A stretch of 60,849 nt of DNA, from positions 1 through 60,849 of the forward strand of contig DASTPT010000137.1 in assembly GCA_035762085.1 (NCBI GenBank). Direction: 5' to 3'. Every line of letters starts with the position of its first letter. Within the stretch, counting starts at the first letter, position 1. Below the pieces are notes generated by a model. The model searched no databases and was not told where the DNA came from. It worked only from the letters and a program-made list of their open reading frames with translations. Shown here one piece after another: positions 49,226 to 57,987 of the stretch. Position numbers and translations under genes: made by a program. Source of the stretch: HRBIN12 sp035762085. GTDB taxonomy: Bacteria; Actinomycetota; UBA4738; HRBIN12.

Positions 49226-49753
49226 TCAGGCCGAGCGCCGCTCGCCGATGGAGTACATCAGGAAGGGGCCCTCGTCGCCCCACATCGCCTCGCGCTCGAC
49301 CGTGAAGCCGAGCTTCTCGGCGATCCGGCGCGACGCGACGTTCTGCGCCAGGATCATCGAGACGATCCTCGTGAGGCCGAGCGTGCCGAGCCCGTGGTCG
49401 CGCCACGCGGCGCCGGCCTCGGTCGCGATCCCGCGCCCCCAGAAGGAACGGCGGGTGATCCACCCGAGCTCGACCTCGTCCACCCCCTCGACGACGGTTG
49501 GGATCAGGCCACAGTCGCCGACCAGCTCGCCGGTCTCGCGCCAGATCACGGCGCAGCGGCCGATCCCGTGCGACGCGTACCGAGCGACGTTCCGCTCGAT
49601 CCACGACCGGGCGCCCTCGCGGGCGAGCGGGCCGCCCCACAGCACGAGCGCCTCGGCGTCGCCGAGAAGCGTCGCCATCTCGTCGAGGTCGTCGAGCGCG
49701 AGCGGACGAAGCGTCAGGCGCTCGGTCTGCAGGGCGGGGATGGTCCCGGGCAT
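49226..49753 (-). CDS. GNAT-family N-acetyltransferase (RimJ/RimL-like)
   Basis: 175 residues. ALQTERLTLRPLALDDLDEM, LGWITRRSFWGRGIATEAGA (acetyl-CoA loop) and ILAQNVASRRIAEKLGFTVE are diagnostic. GGAGAG precedes ATG 49753. A TAGGAT hexamer about 22 nt upstream is a candidate -10. Substrate unknown, often a protein N-terminus or an amine. Confidence 0.9.
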   Translation of the reverse strand: MPGTIPALQTERLTLRPLALDDLDEMATLLGDAEALVLWGGPLAREGARSWIERNVARYASHGIGRCAVIWRETGELVGDCGLIPTVVEGVDEVELGWITRRSFWGRGIATEAGAAWRDHGLGTLGLTRIVSMILAQNVASRRIAEKLGFTVEREAMWGDEGPFLMYSIGERRSA

Positions 49754-49808
49754 CTCTCCAGCGGGCCGGATGACGGGCCATCCTAGCCCGCGGTCGCGGG
49801 GTCCGTAC

Positions 49809-49814
49809 TACGCT
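49809..49814 (+). promoter_or_regulatory. -10 hexamer of the leaderless SthA-like gene
   Basis: TACGCT ends 8 nt before GTG 49823; no ribosome binding site. Confidence 0.35.
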
Positions 49815-49822
49815 CCGGCTCG

Positions 49823-51238
49823 GTGGAGGAACGCTACGACCTCGTGGTCATCGGCGCCGGGCCGGCGGGCGAGCGCGGCGCGGCGCAGGCGGCCTACTTC
49901 GGCAAGCGCGTCGCGATCGTGGAGCGGGGGCCGGCCCCCGGCGGCGCCGCGGTGCACACGGGGACCCTGCCCTCGAAGACCCTGCGCGAGACCGCGCTGT
50001 TCCTCTCCGGTTACCGGCAGCGCGACCTGTACGGCGTGACCGTCGACGTAGACCCGGGGATGCTGGTGTCGCAGCTGCTGCAACGCAAGGACGCGGTCCG
50101 GGATCTGGAGGTCGAGCGCGCCGTCGGGAACCTCGACCGTCACGGCGTCGACACCGTGTCCGGCAGCGCCCGGCTCCTCGACCCGCACGGCGTCGAGGTG
50201 ACCGCCGCCGAGGGCACGAGGCGGCTGGAGGCCGGCGTGGTCCTCATCGTGACCGGCTCCCACCCGTATCGGCCGCCCGGTATCCCGTACGACGACGCCG
50301 ACGTGCACGACGCCGACGGGATCCTGCGGATCGAGCGCCTCCCGGACTCCCTGACGGTGCTGGGCGCCGGTGTGATCGGCTGCGAGTACGCGTGCATGTT
50401 CGCGGCGATGGGCGTGGACGTCCATGTCGTCGACCCTCGGCCCACCCTGCTGCCGTTCCTCGATCCGGAGATGGGCGAGCGGCTCGCCGCCGCGATGGTG
50501 AAGCTCGGCGTCAGCATGCACCTCGAGCGGCGGAATGAGCGGGTCGAGCGCACGTCGGACGGTCTCCGCTGCTGGCTGACCTCGGGGGACGAGATCGTGA
50601 CCCACAGCGTGCTCGTCGCGTCGGGTCGGATGGGGAACACGGAGGGCCTGGACCTTCCTGCGGTGGGCGTCCGAACCGACGAGCGCGGCTACGTCCTCGT
50701 CGACGACGACTACCGCACCGACGTCCCGAGCGTCTACGCGGCCGGCGACGTGATCGGCTTCCCTGCGCTCGCGAGCGTGTCGATGGAGCAGGCGCGCGTC
50801 GCCGTGTGCCACGCGTTCGGGTTCACGTACAAGCGGCAGGTCTCGGAGCTGCTCCCGTACGGCGTGTACACGATCCCCGAGGTGAGCTGCGTCGGCCTCA
50901 GCGAGCCGGAGGCGGCCCACCGTGGCATCGACGTCGCCGTCGGACGCGGCTCGTTCCGCGACAACGTCCGCGGCCAGATCGTCGGCGACACCGAGGGCAT
51001 GGTGAAGCTGGTGTTCGACCGCGCCACGCGCCGGCTCGTCGGCTGCCACTGCATCGGCGAGCACGCGTCCGAGCTGGTGCACCTCGGTCAGGCGGTCATC
51101 ACGCTGGACGGCACGGTCGAGACGTTCATCGAGATGGTGTTCAACCACCCCACCCTCGGCGAGGTCTTCAAGTACGCGGCGTACGACGCACTGGCGACGA
51201 TGGGTCCGCTGCCGGACCACCCGGGCCCGAGCGCGTAG
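49823..51238 (+). CDS. sthA: Soluble pyridine nucleotide transhydrogenase-like flavoprotein
   Basis: 471 residues. FAD motif LVVIGAGPAGERGAAQAA (about 7-24), NAD motif VLGAGVIGCEYACMF, FAD-binding VYAAGDVIGFPALASVSMEQ and the dimerisation domain with PEVSCVGLSEPEA and FNHPTLGEVFKYAAYDAL. The usual redox-active Cys pair is absent: the site reads GGAAVHTGTLPSKTLRE, which matches SthA-type enzymes rather than lipoamide, mercuric or mycothione reductases. It probably balances NADH and NADPH. GTG start. It overlaps the convergent SDR by 71 bp. Confidence 0.85.
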   Translation: MEERYDLVVIGAGPAGERGAAQAAYFGKRVAIVERGPAPGGAAVHTGTLPSKTLRETALFLSGYRQRDLYGVTVDVDPGMLVSQLLQRKDAVRDLEVERAVGNLDRHGVDTVSGSARLLDPHGVEVTAAEGTRRLEAGVVLIVTGSHPYRPPGIPYDDADVHDADGILRIERLPDSLTVLGAGVIGCEYACMFAAMGVDVHVVDPRPTLLPFLDPEMGERLAAAMVKLGVSMHLERRNERVERTSDGLRCWLTSGDEIVTHSVLVASGRMGNTEGLDLPAVGVRTDERGYVLVDDDYRTDVPSVYAAGDVIGFPALASVSMEQARVAVCHAFGFTYKRQVSELLPYGVYTIPEVSCVGLSEPEAAHRGIDVAVGRGSFRDNVRGQIVGDTEGMVKLVFDRATRRLVGCHCIGEHASELVHLGQAVITLDGTVETFIEMVFNHPTLGEVFKYAAYDALATMGPLPDHPGPSA

Positions 51239-52046
51239 CGGCCTTCGCGACCGCGCGGTCCGCGACGCGGTCGGCCACCCACGGGACGCCGTTCGCCAGC
51301 CGCGCGAGGAACCAGTTCCAGCCGCCCGGGTAGATCCGCTTCCGCCGGCGCGCGATGCCGTCCAGGATCGCGTCGACGACGACCTCGGGGCTGATCGGCT
51401 CGATCTTGCCCTGCATCGCGTCCTGCTCGGGAGGGTGCTGCGGGATCTCGGCGGCGAGGCCGGGGGTGTCGACGTCGGTCGGATACACCGAGGCGACGTG
51501 GATGCCGCGCGGCTTGAGCTCGGTGCGGAGCGTCTCGCACAGGCCGCGGACCGCGTACTTGGGCGGGGAGTACGCGGCCATGCCGAACACGCCCATGAGG
51601 CCGGCGAACGACGAGACGCAGACGATCGTCCCGCTCCCGCGCTCGAGCATCGAGGGCAGCGCCGACCGGATGCACCAGAGCGTGCCGAAGTAGTCGATCG
51701 CCATGTCGCGCTCGAACACGGCGTCGGGCAGGTCCTCGACGTAGCCGGGGTGCACGACGCCCGCGCACGTCACGAGGACGTCGACCGGGCCGTGGCGCTC
51801 GATCGCCGAGGCGATCGAGGCCGACGCCTGCGCGCGGTCGGACACGTCGGCCGGCGCCAGGTGGAGCGGGTGCGCCCCCTCGAGCGGCTCGGACCGCAGG
51901 CGCGCGAGGTCGCCGTCGTCGAGCGCGACCACCGAGACCCTCGCGCCGAGCGCTGCGACGCGCCGGACGAGCGCGAGACCGATGCCGCTCGAGCCGCCGG
52001 TGACGACCACGTGGCGCTCGCGCAGGTCGGGCGTCCGCATCCTCAC
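51168..52046 (-). CDS. Short-chain dehydrogenase (3-ketodihydrosphingosine reductase-like)
   Basis: 292 residues. VVVTGGSSGIGLALVRRVAA (about 13-32), CAGVVHPGYVEDLPDAVFER, catalytic Ser in VCVSSFAGLMGVFGMAAYS, and YxxxK as YSPPK. The segment RTELKPRGIHVASVYPTDVD and the C-terminal IARRRKRIYPGGWNWFLAR resemble 3-ketosphinganine reductases, though bacterial homologues often have other lipid substrates. GTG 52046 overlaps the stop of the preceding membrane gene (GTGA); an ATG at 52040 is also possible. Confidence 0.86.
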   Translation of the reverse strand: MRMRTPDLRERHVVVTGGSSGIGLALVRRVAALGARVSVVALDDGDLARLRSEPLEGAHPLHLAPADVSDRAQASASIASAIERHGPVDVLVTCAGVVHPGYVEDLPDAVFERDMAIDYFGTLWCIRSALPSMLERGSGTIVCVSSFAGLMGVFGMAAYSPPKYAVRGLCETLRTELKPRGIHVASVYPTDVDTPGLAAEIPQHPPEQDAMQGKIEPISPEVVVDAILDGIARRRKRIYPGGWNWFLARLANGVPWVADRVADRAVAKAATRSGPGGPAADPSSPVRRTPRT

Positions 52047-52435
52047 GCGTACCTCACGACGAGGATCGCGGCGAGCAGCAACGCGCCCACGACGATGCCC
52101 GCGTTCAGCACGCCGCCGTGCTCGATGGCGAACATCCCGTGTTTCGCGAAGTACCCGAGGTCGATCACGCCGAGGAACGCGAGCATCCCGGCCGCGACGA
52201 GCGCGAGCGACGCGCCGAGCGGCTCCTCCAGCACCAGTAGGGCCGCGGAGGCCACGAGCGTCAGCGCGACGAGCATGTCCGGGAAGACGAACACCTCCTC
52301 GTGCTCGACGTAGCCCTGAGGAAGCCACGGCTCGTCGTGCGCCTCGCCACGCCACGTCAGCCAGAAGCCCGCGAACGCGACGGCCGCGATGACCTGCAGG
52401 GCCGCGACGAACCACGTGGCGGCGTCGTCGGTCAC
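52043..52435 (-). CDS. Small membrane protein, unknown function
   Basis: 130 residues with four hydrophobic segments: WFVAALQVIAAVAFAGFW, MLVALTLVASAALLVLE, LALVAAGMLAFLGVIDLGYF and VLNAGIVVGALLLAAILVV. It lies between a DAP-decarboxylase-like gene and an SDR gene, coupled to both by GTGA overlaps. The intervening loop holds HDEPWLPQGYVEHEEVFVFP. Not a family I can name. Confidence 0.78.
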   Translation of the reverse strand: MTDDAATWFVAALQVIAAVAFAGFWLTWRGEAHDEPWLPQGYVEHEEVFVFPDMLVALTLVASAALLVLEEPLGASLALVAAGMLAFLGVIDLGYFAKHGMFAIEHGGVLNAGIVVGALLLAAILVVRYA

Positions 52436-53988
52436 GGCGCGGTCGGGCTCGGTGTCTTGGGCTCGGTGCGGACGCGTTCGGGGACGACATCGCGGGCCCA
52501 CACGTCGTCGAGCGTCTCGGCGCGCTTGACGACCTCGGCGTCGGCGCCGTGGACGAGGATCGAGGCCGGCCGCGGCAGCGCGTTGAAGTTCGACGCCGAG
52601 GACTCCTGGTACGCACCGGTCTCGAGGAGGGCGATCACGTCGCCCTGCTCGAGCTCCGGCACGCGGGCGCCCAGGTTGATGATGTCCGCGAAGCACGAGT
52701 GCCCGACGATGTCGGCGGTGAGCGTGCGCGGCTCGTTCGCGCGGTTCGCGACGACGTACGGATACCTGTTGCGGTCCATCGTGCCCCCCGCGAGGAAGAA
52801 GTACGTCGTGTCCGTCAGGACCCACGCGTACGGGTACGGGCGGGTCTGCCGCTTCACGACCTTGACCCGCGCGAGGTGGATCGCCGTGTCGCCGTAGAGC
52901 CAGCGTCCCGGCTCGACCTGCAGGCGGACGCCGTCGGTGGGGACGCCCTGCCGGAGGAGCTCGGTCCGAAGCGTGGTGGTGAGGGTCCGGGCGAAGTCCT
53001 CGATCGCCGGCGGATGCTTCGGCTCATGCTCGTTCGTGAGTATCGGGAGCACCTTGCCGATGATGCCGTGGTACGCGCGCTCGCCCAGGCCTCGGAGACC
53101 GACCATGAGCGGGTACGTGAGCGCGGTGAGGACGAACTCCGAGCGCGGCATCTCCTTGTTCATCGGGTCGCGCTTGCTCGGGAACCCCCCGCCGACGTCC
53201 AGCTCCTGCGGCTGCCAGCCGCCCCAGGCCCGGCTGAGCTCGCCGACCAGGCGCCCGAACCGGGTCATGAGCCCCTCCCAGTACCAGGTGCTCGGGTGGT
53301 GGCGGCCTTGGTGGACGTGGAGGCCGACGAGCTCGACGTTCGGCATCGTGAACACGCGGCGGCCCATCTCGACCAGGTACTCCTGCGGGATGCCGGACTT
53401 GTAGACCTGGATCGCGATGTCGACGGGGACGGTCGCCTGGCTGAAGTCGGACCGGCGCCAGAGCTGGGGGACGATCGACTTCACGCGGAAGCGGACCTTC
53501 GCGGTGGTGCCGAGCTCGGCGGCGACCTCCTGGATCAGGTCGATCTCGTGGACGTCCTCGACCGTGATGCGCACGCCGGCCTCGACGCACCGGCGGAGGT
53601 GCTCGCGGCGCTTGCCACCGCCGTTGACCGAGACCAGGTTGGCGTCGACGCCGGTACGGAGCACGCCGTCGAGCTCCTCGGGCGAGTACACGTCGGCGCC
53701 GGCGCCCTCCTCGGACAGGATGTGGCGGGTGGCGAGCATCGTGTTCGCCTTGAAGGCGGGAAGGACGTCGACGGGCCCGTCCGGCCAGCCGTCTGCGACG
53801 GCGGCGCGGATCCGGCGGAGGTTCGCGCGGAGCTGTGCCTCCGAGAACACGAAGATCGGCGAGCCGAAGCGCTCGACCAGCTCGACGGCATCCATCTCCT
53901 CGACGAACAGGCGGCCGCCCCGGATCGACAGGACGTCGGGCTCGGGCGCGGCGACGGGGTCGTGATCGGGCCGTGGTTGCGCGGACAT
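52432..53988 (-). CDS. Diaminopimelate decarboxylase-like PLP enzyme (long form)
   Basis: 518 residues, about 100 more than ordinary LysA. The fold III alanine-racemase-type barrel shows Lys80 in LPAFKANTM (PLP Schiff base), GADVYSPEELDGVL, ELVGLHVHQGRHHPSTWYW, DVGGGFPSKRDPMNK, VEPGRWLYGD, and the second-domain Cys in IVGHSCFADIINLG with ETGAYQESS. Extra residues lie in the barrel (SRAWGGWQPQELDVGG, TALTYPLMVGLRGLGERAYH). The substrate may be a different D- or L-amino acid. ATG 53988 has AGGGGG upstream. It heads an operon with the membrane protein and SDR. Confidence 0.85.
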   Translation of the reverse strand: MSAQPRPDHDPVAAPEPDVLSIRGGRLFVEEMDAVELVERFGSPIFVFSEAQLRANLRRIRAAVADGWPDGPVDVLPAFKANTMLATRHILSEEGAGADVYSPEELDGVLRTGVDANLVSVNGGGKRREHLRRCVEAGVRITVEDVHEIDLIQEVAAELGTTAKVRFRVKSIVPQLWRRSDFSQATVPVDIAIQVYKSGIPQEYLVEMGRRVFTMPNVELVGLHVHQGRHHPSTWYWEGLMTRFGRLVGELSRAWGGWQPQELDVGGGFPSKRDPMNKEMPRSEFVLTALTYPLMVGLRGLGERAYHGIIGKVLPILTNEHEPKHPPAIEDFARTLTTTLRTELLRQGVPTDGVRLQVEPGRWLYGDTAIHLARVKVVKRQTRPYPYAWVLTDTTYFFLAGGTMDRNRYPYVVANRANEPRTLTADIVGHSCFADIINLGARVPELEQGDVIALLETGAYQESSASNFNALPRPASILVHGADAEVVKRAETLDDVWARDVVPERVRTEPKTPSPTAP

Positions 53989-54188
53989 CGTGGAGCCCCC
54001 TCTCGGCGCGCCTCGCGAGATGCGCGGCATCGCCGTGTGCGTTCGGGCGGCCCTCGCCGCCAGGGGAATCATGCCTCGCCCGCGGGCGGCGCGCGAGCCG
54101 AGACGCGGGCCGCGCGCCGTCCGACTAGCATCGACCTCGAGCCGCGGGGGGAAGGCCGCGGCCCACGCCCGCTCGGAAGGAGACCATC
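53989..54188. promoter_or_regulatory. Divergent intergenic region
   Basis: The 200 bp between the DAP-decarboxylase-like and FAD enzyme genes hold the ribosome sites of both. TAGCAT (54126-54131) is a candidate -10 for the plus-strand gene. GCCGCGG (54141-54147) and CCGCGGC (54156-54162) form a 7-bp hairpin with an 8-nt loop in its presumed leader. No riboswitch consensus is recognisable. Confidence 0.4.
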
Positions 54189-56666
54189 GTGCCCGCGGAG
54201 CCCACCCCCACCACCGCCACCCTGCCCGACCGCGCGCGTGTCGTGATCGTCGGCGGCGGCGTGATCGGCGCGAACGTCGCCTATCACCTCACGAAGCTCG
54301 GCTGGAAGGACGTGCTGCTCCTCGAGCGCCGAGCGCTCACGTCGGGCACAACCTGGCACGCCGCGGGGCTCATCACCTCCGCCGGGATGGCCCACGAGAC
54401 CCTGCTGTGGATGGCCCGCTACACGCGGGACCTGTACGCCGGCCTCGAGGAGGAGACCGGGCAAGCCACCGGCTGGCGCCCGATCGGCCACCTCCACCTG
54501 GCCCGCACCCTGGAGCGCCTCGAGACCCTTCGGCGCGAGGCCGCCTTCGTCCGCGGGTTCGGCGTCGACAACCGCGAGATCTCGCCGACCGAGTTCCAGC
54601 GGATGTGGCCCGAGGCGCGGATCGACGACGTCCTCGCGGCCTTCCACGTCCCCGACGAGGGCCGGATCAACCCGGCCGACGTGACGATGGCGCTCACGAA
54701 GGGCGCCCGCACGGGCGGCGCCACGATCCTCGAGGGCGTCCCCGTCACCGGCTTCACCACCGAGCGCCACCGCGTGACCGGCGTCGTCACGCCGCAGGGC
54801 ACCGTGGAGTGCGAGTACGTCGTCCTCGCCGCCGGCATGTGGAGCCGTCAGCTCGGCGAGCTCGCCGGCGTGAACGTCCCGCTCCAGGCCTCGGAGCACT
54901 ACTACATGATCACGGAGCCGGTCGAGTGGGCGCATCCCGACCTCCCGGTCGTCGAGGACCCCGACCTGTACGGCTACTACCGCGAGGAGGGCGGCGGGAT
55001 CCTCGTCGGCCTCTTCGAGCCCGTCGGCGGCCCCTGGTCCGTCGACCGGGTTCCCGAGGAGATCGAGTTCGCCAGCCTGCCGCCGGACTGGGACCGCGTC
55101 GGCCCGTACCTGGATCGCGCGATGGACCGCTTCCCGCGACTGCGCGAGGCGGGCATCAAGACGATGTTCTGCGGGCCCGAGTCGTTCACGCCCGACCTCG
55201 GCCCGATGATGGGCGAGGCGCCCGAGCTCGACGGCTTCTTCGTCGCCGCCGGGATGAACTCGCTCGGCATCCTGCTCGGCGGCGGCGTCGGCGCGCTCAC
55301 CGCGCGGTGGATCGTCGACGGCGTCCCCGACCAGGACGTGATGGGCTTCGCGATCGACCGCACCCAGCCGCACGAGACCACGCAGCGGTTCCGCCACGAC
55401 CGCACGGTGGAGCAGCTCGGCGCGCTCTTCGGCGACGCCGTGTGGCCGAACTGGCACCCGAGCACCGGGCGGAACGTCCGGCGCTCCGCGATCCACGACC
55501 GGCTCGCCGCCGGGGGCGCCTCGTTCTCGGCCACCTCGGGCACCGAGTACCCCGAGTGGTTCGCCGGCCCCGGCGGCGACACGCATCAGACGCTCGGCTG
55601 GCACCGCGACGAGTCGTTCCCGCATCAGGCCGAGGAGCACCGCGCGATCCGCGAGGCCGTCGGCGCGATCGACATGTCGCTGATGGCGAACATCATCGTG
55701 CAGGGCCGCGACGCCGAGGCGGTCCTCAACACGCTGAGCGCGAACGACGTCTCGGTCCCCCTCGGCCGGATCGTCTACACCCAGTGGCTGAACGAGCGCG
55801 GCGGGATCGAGGCCGACGTGACCGTGACACGCCTGGCCGAGGACCGGTTCATGGTCGTCTCGACCGACCTCACGCACCGCCGCGTGCTCGCCCGCCTGCG
55901 CCGGTACACGCCCGAGGGCGCCCACGTCGCGGTCACGGACATCTCGGCCGGCACCTGCCTGATGACGGTCCAGGGCCCGCGCTCCCGCGAGCTGCTTTCC
56001 CGTCTGTCCAGCGCGGACCTGTCGAACGAGGGTTTCCCGTACCTCACGGCGCGCGAGATCGACGTCCACTACGCGCGCGTGCTCGCGATGCGCGTGACGT
56101 ACGTCGGGGAGCTCGGCTGGGAGCTCCACGTGCCGGCCGACCTGGCCCTCACGGTCTACGACGCGCTCGTCGAGGCCGGCCAGGACCTCGGCTACCGCGA
56201 CGTCGGGCTGCTCGCGATGAACAGCCTCCGGCTCGAGAAGGGCTACCGGGACTACGGCCTCGACGTGGACAACACGGACACGCCGACCGAGACCGGCCTG
56301 GACCTCTTCGTCGCGTGGGACAAGCGGGGCGGGTTCGTCGGCCGCGACGCGCTGCTCGAGGAGCGCGAGGCCGGCCCGCCGAAGCGGCGCCTGGTCCAGT
56401 TCCTGCTCGAGGACCCCGAGCCGCTGCTGTTCGGCGGCGAGCCGATCCTGCGCGAGGGCGAGTGGGTCGGGTACAACCGTATCGGCGCGTACGGGCACAC
56501 GCTCGGCGGCTCGGTGGGTCTGGGCATGGTCGAGGACCCGGCCGGCATCCCGCCCGAGGCGATCGGCGACGGGAAGTTCGAGCTCGAGGTCAACGGGGCC
56601 CGCTTCGCGGCGAGAGCCTCGCTCACGCCGCTCTACGACCCGAGGCGGGAGCGCATCAAGGCCTGA
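54189..56666 (+). CDS. FAD-dependent dimethylglycine/sarcosine dehydrogenase-type enzyme with GcvT domain
   Basis: 825 residues. N-terminal DAO-type FAD domain: VVIVGGGVIGANVAYHLTKL (about 18-37) and SGTTWHAAGL with His57, the residue covalently linked to FAD in dimethylglycine and sarcosine dehydrogenases. From about residue 430 a GcvT/aminomethyltransferase half follows, with EHRAIREAVGAIDMSLMANI, YTQWLNERGGIEADVTVTRL and LEKGYRDYGLDVDNTDTPTE. Such enzymes oxidatively demethylate N-methyl amino acids and pass the one-carbon unit to tetrahydrofolate. Ribosome site GGAAGGAG precedes GTG 54189. With the MttB-like proteins this points to methylated amine use. Confidence 0.92.
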   Translation: MPAEPTPTTATLPDRARVVIVGGGVIGANVAYHLTKLGWKDVLLLERRALTSGTTWHAAGLITSAGMAHETLLWMARYTRDLYAGLEEETGQATGWRPIGHLHLARTLERLETLRREAAFVRGFGVDNREISPTEFQRMWPEARIDDVLAAFHVPDEGRINPADVTMALTKGARTGGATILEGVPVTGFTTERHRVTGVVTPQGTVECEYVVLAAGMWSRQLGELAGVNVPLQASEHYYMITEPVEWAHPDLPVVEDPDLYGYYREEGGGILVGLFEPVGGPWSVDRVPEEIEFASLPPDWDRVGPYLDRAMDRFPRLREAGIKTMFCGPESFTPDLGPMMGEAPELDGFFVAAGMNSLGILLGGGVGALTARWIVDGVPDQDVMGFAIDRTQPHETTQRFRHDRTVEQLGALFGDAVWPNWHPSTGRNVRRSAIHDRLAAGGASFSATSGTEYPEWFAGPGGDTHQTLGWHRDESFPHQAEEHRAIREAVGAIDMSLMANIIVQGRDAEAVLNTLSANDVSVPLGRIVYTQWLNERGGIEADVTVTRLAEDRFMVVSTDLTHRRVLARLRRYTPEGAHVAVTDISAGTCLMTVQGPRSRELLSRLSSADLSNEGFPYLTAREIDVHYARVLAMRVTYVGELGWELHVPADLALTVYDALVEAGQDLGYRDVGLLAMNSLRLEKGYRDYGLDVDNTDTPTETGLDLFVAWDKRGGFVGRDALLEEREAGPPKRRLVQFLLEDPEPLLFGGEPILREGEWVGYNRIGAYGHTLGGSVGLGMVEDPAGIPPEAIGDGKFELEVNGARFAARASLTPLYDPRRERIKA

Positions 56667-56673
56667 GGGCGTA

Positions 56674-56679
56674 TAGGCT
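56674..56679 (+). promoter_or_regulatory. -10 hexamer of the leaderless PAS-like gene
   Basis: TAGGCT ends 6 nt before GTG 56686; no ribosome binding site. Confidence 0.45.
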
Positions 56680-56685
56680 CCGCCC

Positions 56686-57099
56686 GTGAGCCAACCGGAT
56701 GAGGGGGACCGGCCCGACCAGCGCAACCTCGTGCTGATCCTCGCGAGGGCGTTCGCGTCGAACCTCGCGGCGGCCATGTTCCTCGTCGACGCGGAGGGAA
56801 CCGTCGTCTACTACAACGAGGCGGCGGAACAGGCGCTCGGGCGGCGGTTCATCGAGGGCCATGGGATGCCGGCGAGCGAGTGGTCCACCGTCTTCGCCCC
56901 GAGCGACCCCGGCGGGAGGCCGGTCGCGTTCGAGGATCTCCCGATCGGGATCGCGCTCCTCCAGCGGGTGCCGGCGCACGGCGTCCTGTCGATCACCGGC
57001 ACCGACGGCGTCGCACGCCAGATCGAGGTCACGGGGATCCCCTTGTTCGCCCACGTCGACGACTTCGTCGGCGCCGTCGCGATCTTCTGGGAGCCCTAG
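56686..57099 (+). CDS. PAS-domain protein, single domain
   Basis: 137 residues, a stand-alone PAS fold: NLAAAMFLVDAEGTVVYYNE (core beta strands), AAEQALGRRFIEGHGMPASE, and closing GIPLFAHVDDFVGAVAIFWE. It lacks any output domain, so it may bind a ligand or associate with another protein. It lies 9 bp upstream of a metallo-beta-lactamase gene, probably one transcript. The signal is unknown. Confidence 0.85.
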   Translation: MSQPDEGDRPDQRNLVLILARAFASNLAAAMFLVDAEGTVVYYNEAAEQALGRRFIEGHGMPASEWSTVFAPSDPGGRPVAFEDLPIGIALLQRVPAHGVLSITGTDGVARQIEVTGIPLFAHVDDFVGAVAIFWEP

Positions 57100-57107
57100 G
57101 AGCGCCC

Positions 57108-57950
57108 GTGCACGTGCGGATCCGGGGGTGCCGCGGGACGATCGCGAGCCCGGGCGCCGACACGATGCGGTACGGCGGCAACACCTCGTGCGTCGAGGTC
57201 CGCCTCTCGAGCGGACGTGTCGCGATCCTGGACGCAGGGACCGGCATCCGCGAGCTCGGCGTCCAGCTGATGGACGAGGGCGTGACGCGGATCGACCTTC
57301 TCCTCACGCATCTGCACGTCGACCACCTCGAGGGTCTCGGCACCTTCGCGCCGATCTGGTCGCCGGACGTCGAGCTCCACATCTGGGGTCCGGCCTCGCC
57401 TCTCGCCTCGCTGGCCGAGCGGATCGCGACGTACTTCTCGCCACCGCTGTTCCCCGCTGTCCTGCCGGAGGTCGCCGCTCGGATCGAGTTCCACGACGCG
57501 TCCGGGCACGAATGGGAGGTCGACGGCGTCCGGATCTCGTCCGACGCGATCGTGCACCCGGGCGCGACCGTCGGCTACCGGATCCGTGAGGGCGATCGCG
57601 TCCTCGCGTTCCTCACCGACCACGAGCCGGCCCTCGCGGCGGACCTCCGCAGGACCCCGACCGAGTGGATCAGCGGGTACGCCCTGATGGACGGCGCGGA
57701 CCTCCTGATCCACGACTGCCAGTACACGCCCGAGGAGTACACGACGCGCATCGGGTTCGGGCACTCCTCGACCGAGCACGTCGCCACGCTCGCCGAGCGA
57801 GCCGGGGCCGGGCGCCTCGTGATGTACCACCACGACCCGATGCACTCGGACGCGCAGCTCGAGGCGATGCGCGCCGACGTCCTCCGGCGGTGGGAGGTCG
57901 ACGAGGACCGCGTGGTCCTGGCCGCCGAGGGCGACACCTTCGACCTCTGA
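57108..57950 (+). CDS. MBL-fold metallo-hydrolase (class II cAMP phosphodiesterase / PhnP-like)
   Basis: 280 residues. Metal motif THLHVDHLEG (His68, His70, Asp72, His73), preceded by RYGGNTSCVEVRLSSGRVAI and LDAGTGIREL, which mark the PhnP/RNase Z-like cyclic phosphodiesterase side of the superfamily. Later ligands lie in FLTDHEPA, HDCQYTPEEY and the closing HHDPMHSD. It could act on a cyclic phosphodiester; a link to the distant nucleotide cyclase fusion is only speculative. AGGAG lies just before GTG 57108. Confidence 0.87.
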   Translation: MHVRIRGCRGTIASPGADTMRYGGNTSCVEVRLSSGRVAILDAGTGIRELGVQLMDEGVTRIDLLLTHLHVDHLEGLGTFAPIWSPDVELHIWGPASPLASLAERIATYFSPPLFPAVLPEVAARIEFHDASGHEWEVDGVRISSDAIVHPGATVGYRIREGDRVLAFLTDHEPALAADLRRTPTEWISGYALMDGADLLIHDCQYTPEEYTTRIGFGHSSTEHVATLAERAGAGRLVMYHHDPMHSDAQLEAMRADVLRRWEVDEDRVVLAAEGDTFDL

Positions 57951-57974
57951 CCGGTCGTGAAGGCCCGCCGCCCC

Positions 57975-57980
57975 TAGGAT
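57975..57980 (+). promoter_or_regulatory. -10 hexamer of the leaderless glycosyltransferase gene
   Basis: TAGGAT ends 7 nt before GTG 57988, supporting that start over the ATG at 57979 which overlaps the hexamer itself. Confidence 0.4.
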
Positions 57981-57987
57981 GGCCGTC

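Noticed and set aside
54141..54162. Glycine riboswitch upstream of the FAD enzyme
   Set aside because: Only a plain 7-bp hairpin is seen; no conserved aptamer core.
53990..56777. Very long open frames (about 900 codons) on both strands over the FAD enzyme gene
   Set aside because: They are shadows of the high-GC codon pattern: Arg/Ala/Pro-rich, no family motifs, and antisense or out of frame with a clearly recognised protein.
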